From Arthrobacter sp. cf158 (lineage in GTDB: Bacteria; Actinomycetota; Actinomycetes; Actinomycetales; Micrococcaceae), in contig NZ_FNNR01000011.1 in the NCBI RefSeq assembly GCF_900106835.1, forward strand, positions 1-64,000: 64,000 nt of DNA, in the 5' to 3' direction. Position numbers and translations under genes: made by a program. Of the stretch, positions 31,689 through 40,657 are shown piece by piece; within the stretch, counting starts at the first letter, position 1; each line of letters starts with the position of its first letter. The notes below the pieces were generated by a model, which did no database searches, was not told the DNA's origin, and worked only from the letters and a program-made list of their open reading frames with translations.

Positions 31689-33059
31689 TTACGAGTCCAT
31701 GCTGGCGTAGCGCTCCGGCCTGGCGAGCACCTGGCCAATCTGTGCGGTGCCCGCAGCGACGGCCAGCCGGACCAACAGGAAGCCTGCCGCGAACACTGCG
31801 CCGATAGTCAGGAACACTATGGGCCGGGTCAACAGCACGGCACCAGTCAGCGGGAGGACCAGCACAGCAGCTGCCGCCGCCGAGATTCCAGCCACCAGGA
31901 AGAGCGGCGACATTACGGCCTTGACCCTCGCCGCCACCATCAGTTTGCGGGGCATTCCAACCCGGTCCAACGCCACCAGCATTGAAGCGCGGTCCAGCAC
32001 GGCCGCGGCTTGGTTCACCCCTGCCGAACACGCCACCATCAGGAACGAGCCAAGCAGCGTGATCATCACACCGGTGTTGATGTCCCGGACCAGCAGCGCG
32101 GTCTCATCCCCGGCGCTGCCACCCATGGTGTCGGCCACTGCCATGCCCACCCCAACGAAGACTCCCACGAAGCTGGTCATCGCGACGCCCCCAACTTGCC
32201 GCCACGATTCCTTGGGACTCTCCAGTACTGTCCGTGCTGCCAGCAGTTGCTCGGGTTTCCTGGCCCGCTTGAGCTGCGAGGACGCCCGCAACCGCAGGAT
32301 CCAAGGACCCATGAGGTTCAACGCCAGCAGAGCAAGCCCGAAGCAACCGCCCATCACGGCGATGATCACAATGAACGCCCCAAAGCTGCTGAGCATCCCC
32401 ATCGCCACCACTCCGATGACCACCACCACAGCCGCGATGAGTCCGCGAACCCAGTGAGCGCCGTCGGCCGCTTGCCTGGTTCTGACGCCCAGCGGGGTGA
32501 CCACAACCTTGCGAAGCCCCAGCGCGGCACTCGCCGCAGCAAGGACACAGACGGCCAGCACGCAGCCGAGGATGGAGGGCACGGACAACCACGCGTGGCT
32601 CCCTATCGCCTGGCCCCGGAACTGGATGAGCCCCAGGAACGGCGCTGCGCAGGCGTAAAGTCCCGCGCCTGCCACCGCACCGACGGCCGCCAGAACGGTG
32701 GATTCAATGACGGTCATCCAGACGACTGTCGCGCTGTTGGCACCCAGCAGGCGCAAGGACGCCAAACGGTCATCACGACGGCGGGCCGCGAGCCGGGCGG
32801 CCGAGGCACCAAGCGTCAGCAGCGGGATGATCAGCAGGACCATCGCGACGACGGCCAAGGCTTGGTAAGTGCCTGCGATGTCGTCAGACCAGGACCAAAA
32901 CACCTGCGACCCACCAGCCACCGTGAGCAGCAGCGCGGTGACCGTCCCGAAAGCCAGGATGGGCAACCCGGCGTCCCGAAGACCGGTTTCGCGAAAGCTG
33001 CTCCCGTTGCTTCGTGCCAGGTAGGGGGTGAGGCGAAGGGCCATGGAGAGACTAGACAT
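31689..33059 (-). CDS. ABC transporter permease, FtsX/MacB type
   Basis: This 456-residue membrane protein has about eight hydrophobic segments in two halves, each resembling an FtsX domain (RLAARRRDDRLASLRLLGAN is a typical cytoplasmic loop). ATG 33059 is chosen because AAGGG lies 8 nt upstream; it overlaps the ATPase gene by 8 nt. With that ATPase it would form an envelope-associated mechanotransmission or export system of the MacB/LolCDE class. Substrate unknown. Confidence 0.82.
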   Translation of the reverse strand: MSSLSMALRLTPYLARSNGSSFRETGLRDAGLPILAFGTVTALLLTVAGGSQVFWSWSDDIAGTYQALAVVAMVLLIIPLLTLGASAARLAARRRDDRLASLRLLGANSATVVWMTVIESTVLAAVGAVAGAGLYACAAPFLGLIQFRGQAIGSHAWLSVPSILGCVLAVCVLAAASAALGLRKVVVTPLGVRTRQAADGAHWVRGLIAAVVVVIGVVAMGMLSSFGAFIVIIAVMGGCFGLALLALNLMGPWILRLRASSQLKRARKPEQLLAARTVLESPKESWRQVGGVAMTSFVGVFVGVGMAVADTMGGSAGDETALLVRDINTGVMITLLGSFLMVACSAGVNQAAAVLDRASMLVALDRVGMPRKLMVAARVKAVMSPLFLVAGISAAAAAVLVLPLTGAVLLTRPIVFLTIGAVFAAGFLLVRLAVAAGTAQIGQVLARPERYASMDS

Positions 33060-33798
33060 TGAAGGCACCCTTGAAGTTGGTGGCGGGAGCGGGCCGAACA
33101 GGAGAGCCAACTGCGCTGCCGTTGTCCGCTACGATCCGGCCGTCACGCAGTTCCACGACGCGTTGGCAGCGGGCTGCGACGTTGGGATCATGGGTGACCA
33201 CCAGAAGCGTCCTGCCATTTGCGGCCACAGAGCGAAGCAGCACGTCCAAGACTTCGTTGGAGGTGGCCGAATCCAAGGCACCCGTGGGCTCGTCGGCGAA
33301 AACCACGCGGGCCCCGGTGACTTGGGCGCGGGCGATGGCGACGCGCTGGACCTGCCCCCCGGACAGTTCTCCCAGCCGCCGTTGTTCCATCCCGGCCAAG
33401 CCGAGGGCCCCAAGCCACTCCGCTGCCCTGGACTCCGAAGTGGCCCGGTCTGTGCCGTTCAGCATGAGCGCCAAAGCAACGTTCTCCACTGCCGTAAGTT
33501 CGGGCAGCAGCATGCCCTGCTGGAAGACGAAGCCGAATTCCTCACGCCGCAGCCGGGACAGCGCAGCATCTCCCAAGGTGTCCAGCCGCAGAGGCGACGA
33601 GGGAGTGTTCAAGGTGACGGTACCGGCGTCGGGCCTCAAAATTCCGGCGAGGCAGTGCAAGAGGGTGGTCTTACCGGAACCTGATGGGCCGACGATCGCA
33701 ATGGATTCGCCGGCGCTGGCCAGGAAGTCGACGTGATCCAGGGCAATGCTGCCTGGATAGTGCTTGGTGAGCTGCTGGGCGTGGAGGATGGCGTTCAT
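33052..33798 (-). CDS. ABC transporter ATPase, MacB/LolD type
   Basis: This 248-residue ATPase has Walker A GPSGSGKTTLL, signature LSGGQVQR, Walker B VVFADEPTGALD and H-loop VVTHD. The DEPTGALD form and the adjacent FtsX-like permease place it in the MacB/LolD/FtsE group. ATG 33798 fits the family start; no good ribosome-binding site is seen. It overlaps the permease gene and is preceded by the DeoR gene on the same strand, 87 bp away. Confidence 0.9.
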   Translation of the reverse strand: MNAILHAQQLTKHYPGSIALDHVDFLASAGESIAIVGPSGSGKTTLLHCLAGILRPDAGTVTLNTPSSPLRLDTLGDAALSRLRREEFGFVFQQGMLLPELTAVENVALALMLNGTDRATSESRAAEWLGALGLAGMEQRRLGELSGGQVQRVAIARAQVTGARVVFADEPTGALDSATSNEVLDVLLRSVAANGRTLLVVTHDPNVAARCQRVVELRDGRIVADNGSAVGSPVRPAPATNFKGAFNV

Positions 33799-33885
33799 AT
33801 ATCCAGCATCCCCAAACCGCCCCTGCCGCGGCGTCAGTCCGCTGGTTGAACTCTGCGGACCGGGCTCCACCCAAGGTATGAGAGT

Positions 33886-34674
33886 TTACGCCTCCGCGAT
33901 CCTCAGCTTGGCAACATTCTCGGCCAGCACGCGGCGGGCATCCTCACCCAGGAGCGAATCCGTGATGAGTTCGTCGGCCTCTTCCAGCTGCGCGATCGAG
34001 GCGATTCCCACCACTCCCCACTTGCTGTGGTCAGCCAGGATCACTGTGCTCCGGGCGGACGTCATGAAAGCGCGGTTGGTTTCGGCTTCCAGCAGGTTCG
34101 GGGTGGTGAACCCGGCGTGGGCATCCATGCCATGGACACCCAGGAACAGGACGTCCAGGTGGAGCTGTTTCAGCGAGGACGTGGCTATGGGGCCTACGAG
34201 GGCGTCCGACGGTGTCCGCTCGCCGCCGATCAGGATCACAGTGGACCCGAAGCGTGCCGGGCCGGAAGAGGCGCCGTGATGGAACAGGTCTGCGATGCGC
34301 ACCGAGTTGGTGACCACGGTGATGCGCGGCCCGTTGACGAGTTCCTTCGCCAAAGCCCAGGTGGTGGTGCCGGCACCGAGTCCGATCGCCATGCCTTCCT
34401 GGACCAAGGACGCGGCTTCCACCGCGATGGCGTGCTTCTCCGCGGGCAGCTGTGTCGACTTGAGTTCGAAACCGGGCTCGTGGGTGCTCGCATCGCCGGG
34501 AATCTTGGCTCCGCCGTGAATGCGCTCAACACGGCCGGCTTCCTCGAGCGCTTCGATGTCGCGGCGCACGGTCATGGGCGAGACTCCCAGCAGTTGCGCG
34601 AGGTCCGAGACCCGCACCACGCGTTCGCGCTGGACTGCGTCGATGATGGCGGAGTGGCGTGCTGCCTGAAGCAT
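33886..34674 (-). CDS. DeoR-family transcriptional regulator
   Basis: This 262-residue regulator has an N-terminal DeoR HTH (VRVSDLAQLLGVSPMTVRRD, with the recognition helix MTVRRD) and a sugar-phosphate sensor domain (GLGAGTTTWALA, GERTPSDALVGP). AAAGG lies 5 nt before ATG 34674; the frame upstream is ignored. Such proteins usually control sugar or sugar-alcohol genes and respond to a phosphorylated intermediate. The only nearby candidates are the ABC pair downstream and the alpha-galactoside cluster. Confidence 0.9.
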   Translation of the reverse strand: MLQAARHSAIIDAVQRERVVRVSDLAQLLGVSPMTVRRDIEALEEAGRVERIHGGAKIPGDASTHEPGFELKSTQLPAEKHAIAVEAASLVQEGMAIGLGAGTTTWALAKELVNGPRITVVTNSVRIADLFHHGASSGPARFGSTVILIGGERTPSDALVGPIATSSLKQLHLDVLFLGVHGMDAHAGFTTPNLLEAETNRAFMTSARSTVILADHSKWGVVGIASIAQLEEADELITDSLLGEDARRVLAENVAKLRIAEA

Positions 34675-34816
34675 CAGGGCCTTTCTGGGGAACCTCGTCA
34701 AACATGGGGCTGAGTCTGGCTCCAGTCTAGGGCTGGAGGCTTACGGAGCGCGGCAGGCCAAGCGCGGCGGCGTCACCCGTGCGTCACGTGGACGTCATGC
34801 AACCGATTAAACGCAC

Positions 34817-34854
34817 GACGACGCCGCTCGCCTCGGGAGGTGAGCGGCGCCGTC
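34817..34854 (-). terminator. Hairpin terminator of acs
   Basis: CGCCGCTC (34822-34829) pairs with GAGCGGCG (34842-34849), extended by GACG/CGTC on the outside. It ends 9 bp downstream of the acs stop on the reverse strand. Confidence 0.6.
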
Positions 34855-34863
34855 GGGAATTGC

Positions 34864-36909
34864 TTACTTGCGGAGGGAATCCGCGATCTGCTGCATGATG
34901 CCGGGGTCGGCCAGGGTGGTGGCGTCGCCAGTGTCGCGGCCCTCGGCGATGTCCTTGAGGAGGCGTCGGACGATCTTGCCGGACCGGGTTTTGGGAAGTT
35001 CCGGCACGATCAGCAGCTGCTTGGGCTTGGCGATCGGTCCGATTTCCTTGCCCACGTGGTTGCGCAGTTCCAGGACGGTTTCGTCGCCGTTGTTCACGGC
35101 GTCGCCGCGGAGGATCACGAAGGCGACGATCGCCTGGCCGGTGGTGTCGTCAGCGGCGCCCACCACCGCGGCTTCAGCGACGGACGGGTGGCTGACGAGG
35201 GCGGATTCGATTTCCGTGGTGGAAAGGCGGTGTCCGGAGACGTTCATGACGTCGTCCACGCGGCCCAGGAGCCAGACGTCGCCGTCCTCGTCTTTCTTGG
35301 CGCCGTCGCCGGCAAAGTACATGGCCTCAAAACGGGACCAGTAGGTGTCCTTGAAGCGTTCCGGGTCGCCCCAGATGCCGCGGAGCATGGAGGGCCAGGG
35401 TTCGCGGACCACCAGGTAGCCGCCTTCGCCGTTGGCGACGGACTCGCCGGCCTCGTCCACGACGTCCACGGCGATGCCGGGCAGCGGGACCTGGGCGGAG
35501 CCGGGCTTGGTGGAGGTGACACCCGGCAGTGGGGCGATCATCTGGGCACCGGTTTCGGTCTGCCACCAGGTGTCCACGATCGGTGCGGGGTGTTCCTTCT
35601 TTTCGCCGTTCTTGCCGGCATTGGCGCCGATGACGTCGCGGTACCACATCCACGCTTCGGGGTTGATGGATTCGCCCACCGAGCCGAGCACACGGATGGA
35701 GGAAAGATCGTACTTGTCCGGGATGTCCCGGCCCCACTTCATGAACGTCCGGATCGCGGTGGGGGCGGTGTAGAGGATGGAGACCTTGTACTTCTCCACA
35801 ATTTCCCACCAGCGGCCCTGGTGCGGGGAGTCCGGGGTGCCTTCGTACATGACCTGGGTGGCGCCGTTGATGAGCGGCGCGTACGCGACGTAGGAGTGGC
35901 CGGTGACCCATCCGACGTCGGCGGTGCACCAGTACACGTCCGTTTCGGGGTGGAGGTCGAACACGGCCTTGTGCGTGTAAGCGCCCTGGGTGAGGTAGCC
36001 GCCGGTGGTGTGCAGAATTCCCTTGGGCTTCCCGGTGGTGCCGGAGGTGTAGAGGATGAACAGCGGGTGCTCGGAGTCATGCCCGACGGCGGTGTGCTCG
36101 GTATCTGCCTTGTCTACAGTGTCGCTCCACCAAAGGTCGCGGCCTTCCACCCAGTTGACGTCCTCGCCGTTGCGCTTGACCACCACCACGTTCTGGACGG
36201 TGTGACCCTCGTTGCTCAGGGCTTCGTCCACCGCCGGCTTCAGGGCGCTGGGCTTGCCACGGCGGTAGGTGCCGTCGGCGGTGACCACGAGCTTGGCTTC
36301 TGCGTCCTCAATCCGGGAGCGCAGGGCGTCGGCGGAGAAGCCGCCGAACACCACCGAGTGCACGGCCCCGATCCGGGCGCAGGCAAGGAGCGTGATGACG
36401 GCCTCAGGGATCATGGGCAGGTACACGGCCACGCGGTCGCCCTTGGCTACACCGAGTGACTCGAAGGCGTTCGCGGCCTTCTTGACCTCTTCGGTCAGCT
36501 GCGCGTACGTGTAGGTGCGCGTGTCGCCGGGCTCGCCCTCGAAGTAGATGGCGACGCGATCGCCCAGGCCGTTCTCCACGTGGCGGTCCAGGGCGTTGTA
36601 CGCAGCGTTGACCTCGCCGCCCACGAACCACTTGGCGAACGGCGGGTTGGACCAATCAAGGGCTTCGGTGAAGTCCTTGTCCCAGGTGAGCAGTTCACGG
36701 GCCTGCTTGGCCCAGAATGCGGGACGGTCCGCTTCTGCCTCTTGATAGGCGTCCGCACTGGTCACGGCGCCGGCGGCAAACTCTGCCGAGGGCGCGAACT
36801 TACGGTTCTCGTGGAGGAGGTTTTCAAGCGCCTCGACGTGTGGTGCCTGACCGTTGTGAGCCGTTGAAGCTGCAGCGGTGGCCGTGGATCCGGTGGTGTC
36901 CTGGGACAT
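34864..36909 (-). CDS. acs: Acetyl-CoA synthetase
   Basis: This 681-residue AMP-forming ligase activates acetate to acetyl-CoA through acetyl-AMP in the cytoplasm. It has the P-loop-like ILYTSGTTGKPKGILHTTGG region, VDTWWQTETG, WLLGRVDDVMNVSGHR and the C-terminal TRSGKIVRRLLK, whose Lys is the acetylation-controlled catalytic residue in this family. The N-terminal 30 residues are Ala/Thr-rich and variable. GAGG lies 6 nt before ATG 36909. It is monocistronic, with its own terminator, and the long upstream region has only a weak GlxR-like site. Confidence 0.96.
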   Translation of the reverse strand: MSQDTTGSTATAAASTAHNGQAPHVEALENLLHENRKFAPSAEFAAGAVTSADAYQEAEADRPAFWAKQARELLTWDKDFTEALDWSNPPFAKWFVGGEVNAAYNALDRHVENGLGDRVAIYFEGEPGDTRTYTYAQLTEEVKKAANAFESLGVAKGDRVAVYLPMIPEAVITLLACARIGAVHSVVFGGFSADALRSRIEDAEAKLVVTADGTYRRGKPSALKPAVDEALSNEGHTVQNVVVVKRNGEDVNWVEGRDLWWSDTVDKADTEHTAVGHDSEHPLFILYTSGTTGKPKGILHTTGGYLTQGAYTHKAVFDLHPETDVYWCTADVGWVTGHSYVAYAPLINGATQVMYEGTPDSPHQGRWWEIVEKYKVSILYTAPTAIRTFMKWGRDIPDKYDLSSIRVLGSVGESINPEAWMWYRDVIGANAGKNGEKKEHPAPIVDTWWQTETGAQMIAPLPGVTSTKPGSAQVPLPGIAVDVVDEAGESVANGEGGYLVVREPWPSMLRGIWGDPERFKDTYWSRFEAMYFAGDGAKKDEDGDVWLLGRVDDVMNVSGHRLSTTEIESALVSHPSVAEAAVVGAADDTTGQAIVAFVILRGDAVNNGDETVLELRNHVGKEIGPIAKPKQLLIVPELPKTRSGKIVRRLLKDIAEGRDTGDATTLADPGIMQQIADSLRK

Positions 36910-37383
36910 GGTGAACCTCATCATTCATCGATCTTTGCTGCGCGGATCCTGCCATCAGGTCCACCCCTCACGCCTTCTTCGAGCGTCGAGCGGGACCAGC
37001 TGGAGGTCCGCAGAGTGCTGTCCGCCATCAACACTATCGCTTTGAGAGGTCCTACGTGTGCGTGGTCACAAATGCGGCAGTGAGCGGCGCGGATTTAGCG
37101 CCGAATGGCGGTTTGGGTGGTGGGGAACCGCTTACATGACGACGACGACGGCCCTTCACTTGCCGCCGATGGTCCGCATCCCCTTGGCCCCTTTCTGTAA
37201 GGGACCTTGGAGTTTGCTGTGGGCGAAGCCGTATGGCCGTTTTCAGCTAGAACCCTGTCAGTGGGGTGGCATAGGCTGAATAAGTCTTGGGACGCATCGT
37301 CAGGTGTGTCCGGTACTCCGCGGAATCCTGCGGTGATCACCGGTCCGGACTGTCCAAGGCGCCGCCGTACGAAGGAGAAATAG
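36910..37383. other. Intergenic region between acs and the downstream membrane-protein gene
   Basis: No convincing gene is seen in this 474-bp divergent region. An open frame at 37058-37279 lacks a ribosome-binding site and family resemblance. TAGGCT at about 37271 is a possible -10 for the plus-strand gene, giving a leader near 100 nt. CGTGTGCGTGGTCACA (37055-37070) weakly resembles a GlxR site (TGTGA-N6-CAC on the reverse strand). Confidence 0.5.
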
Positions 37384-38763
37384 ATGAACCAGCTGAGCCC
37401 AGGCCCGCACGACTCACAACCGACGGGACCGGACACCACGGCTGGCACGGCCACCCCTCACGACGGTGGCACCACGGCGGGTAATGCGCCGAACACTTCC
37501 GGTACTTCCGGGAAGAACGCCACCAGTGCACACGATGCCGCCAAGTACGACGCCGTTGCGGGGCCTTTCACCATCCGGGACCTCACGGTCTTTGGTTCCA
37601 CGCTCCTGATGTTCATCGCGTCCCTGCTGCCGATGTTCGGGGAACGCTACAACCTCTGGAATCTCGGAAGCCTGTTCTTCCTCCTTCTGGGCATCATCCT
37701 GCCGGTGGTTGTGGTGGCGCTCTTCGTTGCCCGCCGGTTGCAGCCCGGCACCATCGTCAGGATAGGTTCTCTGTCCGTTGACCAATTCGCGTCCGTGACG
37801 GCGTCTTTCGCCTTCCCCTTGTTCTTCCTCACCATCGCCAACTCGTTCAATGGCGGCGTGCTGTTGGGGTTGCTCGGCTCTGTGGGCCTCTTGGCCGCGA
37901 CGGTGCTGGCACCGCATCTTCCATGGCTCTCCGCCGACTTCAAGGGGCGTGCTGAAACGCCGGCCCACGTTGTGGCCCGCGAAGCCGCAGTCCCCAGCCG
38001 CAAGCCAGCCGCTCCCAAGGCGCCCAAGGCTCCGAAAGCACCTAAAGCTGGTGCCGCTGATTCCACCCCTGGCTTCCAAGGATCCGCTGCCGGTTATCAG
38101 GCACCGGCAGGCCCTGCTGCTTCTTCCTCTTCGGTTACCGGAGTGCCGTCCGGTGCTTCTACCGGTTCAAGCCCCTTTGCCCCGCCAGCCTCTTACGGAA
38201 CCACGCCGCCGCAGGCACCCCAGGCACCCGCCGTCGTGGGTTCACCTGACACCAAGCAGGCTCAATCCGGTGTCCCCGCAACTGCGGCTACAGCTGCTCC
38301 GGTTGCACCCCGGAAGGAGGAACCGGTGAAGAGCGCGGATGCTGAAAAATCCCCGGCCGCGGCTGCCGGGCCTGCCACTACGCAGCACTCAACCCAGGCT
38401 CCCAAGGAACCGGCCGCGCAGCAGCCTGCAGCGCAGCAACCGGCCGCCCAGCAGCCGTGGGCTGCCACCATGGCCACGCCCATTGTTTCTGGTGACACCC
38501 GCAAGGTGAGCGATTCCATCGGAGCCACCGTGGACCCCGCCAGCCGGCCGGACGAATCCGATGCACCGGCGTATGAGGCGTTCTGGTTCGCCGTCGCCCA
38601 GCCCCGGACTGCCTACGACGAACAAACCGGCGCTCCGTCCTTCACCATCGAACCCGGCGGTTGGGTGCTCGCTTTGGAGGACCGTGGACACGAATTCCTG
38701 GTCCAGGATACTGACGGCAAGGTTGGGGTCCTCCGGGAGCTCAGCAACATCGAACGCGGCTAA
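37384..38763 (+). CDS. Four-helix membrane protein with Pro/Ala-rich linker, function unknown
   Basis: I do not recognise a named family. The 459-residue protein has a disordered Gly/Thr-rich N-terminus (1-60) and four predicted membrane helices (about 66-85, 95-116, 136-152, 156-176). A long low-complexity Ala/Pro/Ser/Gln linker (about 200-390) contains APKAPKAPKAPK and QQPAAQQPAAQQP. A small beta-rich C-terminal domain (about 400-459) includes EPGGWVLALEDRGHEFLVQD. AAGGAG lies 6 nt before the ATG. It ends 11 bp before nth and may be cotranscribed with it. The layout suggests a membrane anchor that presents the C-terminal domain. Confidence 0.75.
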   Translation: MNQLSPGPHDSQPTGPDTTAGTATPHDGGTTAGNAPNTSGTSGKNATSAHDAAKYDAVAGPFTIRDLTVFGSTLLMFIASLLPMFGERYNLWNLGSLFFLLLGIILPVVVVALFVARRLQPGTIVRIGSLSVDQFASVTASFAFPLFFLTIANSFNGGVLLGLLGSVGLLAATVLAPHLPWLSADFKGRAETPAHVVAREAAVPSRKPAAPKAPKAPKAPKAGAADSTPGFQGSAAGYQAPAGPAASSSSVTGVPSGASTGSSPFAPPASYGTTPPQAPQAPAVVGSPDTKQAQSGVPATAATAAPVAPRKEEPVKSADAEKSPAAAAGPATTQHSTQAPKEPAAQQPAAQQPAAQQPWAATMATPIVSGDTRKVSDSIGATVDPASRPDESDAPAYEAFWFAVAQPRTAYDEQTGAPSFTIEPGGWVLALEDRGHEFLVQDTDGKVGVLRELSNIERG

Positions 38764-38774
38764 GCAGGGACATC

Positions 38775-39569
38775 GTGGCCATCGCTGAAGCTGGTTCGTT
38801 GCTCGCACTCAAACGCCGGGCCCGCAAGATCAACAGGGTTCTTGCGGAGAAGTATCCGTATGCGCACGCCGAGTTGGATTTCCGGAACCCGTTTGAGCTT
38901 GTGGTGGCCACGGTGCTCTCTGCGCAGACCACGGATGTACTGGTCAACCAGGTCACCAAGATCCTCTTCGCCCGCTATCCGGATGCGCGGTCGTTGGCTG
39001 AGGCAGACCCCGTGGAGCTTGAGGCCATTCTCCAGCCCACGGGCTTTTTCCGGGCCAAGGCCAGGAACGTGTTGGCCCTCAGCACCCGGCTGGTGGATGA
39101 GTACGACGGCGAGGTCCCAGGACGGCTCGAGGACCTGGTGACGCTCCCGGGCGTCGGTCGCAAGACCGCCAATGTAGTCCTGGGAAACGCGTTCGGTGTT
39201 CCCGGCATTACCGTGGACACCCACTTCGGACGGCTGGCCCGGCGCTTCGGGTGGACGGCTTCGGATGATCCCGTGAAGATCGAGTTCGATGTTGCGGAAC
39301 TGTTCGAACCGAGGGACTGGACCATGCTTTCCCACCGCGTGGTGTTTCATGGACGCAGGGTTTGCCACTCCCGGAAGCCGGCCTGTGGTGCGTGCCCGGT
39401 TGCGAGCCTTTGCCCCAGTTACGGCGACGGCGAGACGGATCCCGTCAAGGCAGCCAAGCTGCTGAAGTACGAGCTCGCCCCCGGCAATGAGGCATTGCTG
39501 GAGAAGTTATTGGCCGAGACGCATCGGGCCGCGGAGATCCGGATGGAATCGCAAAGGAGGCCCGGGTGA
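38775..39569 (+). CDS. nth: Endonuclease III (DNA glycosylase/AP lyase)
   Basis: This 264-residue base-excision-repair enzyme removes oxidised pyrimidines and cleaves abasic sites. It has VLSAQTTD, the helix-hairpin-helix LPGVGRKTAN with the catalytic Lys, the catalytic Asp in TVDTHFGRLARR and the iron-sulfur ligands C-x6-C-x2-C-x5-C in CHSRKPACGACPVASLC. It has about 40 residues more than the E. coli enzyme at the two ends. The start is GTG 38775. Its end overlaps the next NUDIX gene by 4 nt, a pairing also known in mycobacteria (nth with Rv3672c). Confidence 0.96.
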   Translation: MAIAEAGSLLALKRRARKINRVLAEKYPYAHAELDFRNPFELVVATVLSAQTTDVLVNQVTKILFARYPDARSLAEADPVELEAILQPTGFFRAKARNVLALSTRLVDEYDGEVPGRLEDLVTLPGVGRKTANVVLGNAFGVPGITVDTHFGRLARRFGWTASDDPVKIEFDVAELFEPRDWTMLSHRVVFHGRRVCHSRKPACGACPVASLCPSYGDGETDPVKAAKLLKYELAPGNEALLEKLLAETHRAAEIRMESQRRPG

Positions 39570-40279
39570 CCGCGCTTGAGGAGTTGTCCGCACTGGTTAC
39601 CCGTTTCGAGGCCGGCGAACAGCAGCACTCGGCCCTGTGGGCCCAACTCCCCGTCAGCCCGGAAACCAACAGGGCGGCCGCTGTCCTGATGCTCTTTGGT
39701 GTGCTGGACAATATTCCTGCCGAGTCGGGCCGACCCATCGCTCCTGCCGATCTTGATGTCCTGTTGCTTGAACGGGCGCACACCCTTGATGACCATCCGG
39801 GGCAGGTGGCTTTCCCGGGCGGTAGCGTGGACCCGGAAGACGAATCCGTTGTGGCAGCTGCGTTGCGTGAGGCAGTGGAAGAGACCGGGCTGGACGCAGC
39901 CGGCGTCCGGGTTCTTGGATCCATACCGGAGCTTGGCCTCATCCGCAGCAATTTCCGGGTGACGCCCGTGTTGGCCTGGTGGGATTCGCCGTCGCCGGTC
40001 CGGGTGGTGGATTATGCCGAATCTGCCCAGGTTTTCCGGGTTCCCGTGCGCGACCTCCTCGATCCGGTCAACCGCGTCACCGCCACCATTTCGCGCTTTG
40101 GGCGCACCTACTCCAGCCCTGGCTTCACCGTGAATGGCGTGCTGGTGTGGGGCTTTACCGGGATGGTCCTCAGCGGTCTCTTTGACGAACTCGGATGGAC
40201 GGTTCCCTGGAACCGGGACAAGCTGCAGGACGTCGACCTTCAGTCGACCTCAGAAAAGGGGCGCCGGCAGGCCAGGTGA
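39566..40279 (+). CDS. NUDIX hydrolase, CoA pyrophosphatase type
   Basis: This 237-residue protein has the UPF0035-like LLLERAHTLDDHPGQVAFPG followed by the NUDIX box GGSVDPEDES...ALREAVEETGL, as in NudL/NUDT7 CoA diphosphatases. It should split CoA or CoA thioesters to phosphopantetheine and 3',5'-ADP. GTG 39566 overlaps the nth stop (GTGA), so translation is coupled. It ends only 3 bp from the convergent DUF1508 gene, with no terminator between. Confidence 0.88.
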   Translation: MTALEELSALVTRFEAGEQQHSALWAQLPVSPETNRAAAVLMLFGVLDNIPAESGRPIAPADLDVLLLERAHTLDDHPGQVAFPGGSVDPEDESVVAAALREAVEETGLDAAGVRVLGSIPELGLIRSNFRVTPVLAWWDSPSPVRVVDYAESAQVFRVPVRDLLDPVNRVTATISRFGRTYSSPGFTVNGVLVWGFTGMVLSGLFDELGWTVPWNRDKLQDVDLQSTSEKGRRQAR

Positions 40280-40282
40280 GGT

Positions 40283-40483
40283 TCACGCGGCCTTGCGTAC
40301 CGCCGTCGAACGGTCCACGATCAGTCCTGTCGCAGCGTTCTCCCGCACGGCGTTGATACCGGCAATAACACCTTCGAGGTGTGCGAATGCGGGTGATTCC
40401 GCCACGACGGTTCCGTCCGCCGCGGTGAGCCGGAACCTGTATGTTTCTTCGTTGTCTTTCAGAATTTCGAACCTGCCAGCCAT
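40283..40483 (-). CDS. DUF1508 (YegP-like) small protein
   Basis: This 66-residue protein is a single DUF1508 unit: MAGRFEILKDNEETYRFRL, then the Ser/Ala-rich core AESPAFAHLEGVIAGINAV. E. coli YegP has two such units. Function is unknown. AGGGGG lies about 6 nt before the ATG. The 174-bp region upstream (40484-40657) holds its promoter; I see no other gene there. Confidence 0.85.
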   Translation of the reverse strand: MAGRFEILKDNEETYRFRLTAADGTVVAESPAFAHLEGVIAGINAVRENAATGLIVDRSTAVRKAA

Positions 40484-40657
40484 CGCTGCCCCCTATTTTT
40501 GATGCTTCCTTGCACACAAGTGCGGACCGGCAAACAATCCACACAGTGAAAGTATCCAGAACCGAGGGCGAACCAAAGTTACCAGGGGGTACTTGTCACG
40601 GACGGGTCATTCCGGCTCATATGGCGAGATATGACTGGATAGTCCGCAGTTTTGCTG

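Noticed and set aside
22000..35000. Genomic island or prophage
   Set aside because: No integrase, transposase, phage gene or attachment repeat is seen, and base composition matches the rest. Only gene order suggests an insertion.
37055..37070. GlxR site upstream of acs
   Set aside because: Only the TGTGA arm (reverse strand) is intact and the other arm matches three of five bases without the central TA; too weak to claim.
37058..37279. 73-codon ORF upstream of the membrane-protein gene
   Set aside because: GTG start without ribosome-binding site, no recognisable family, and Trp/Arg-rich composition unlike neighbouring genes; the region is better read as promoter DNA.
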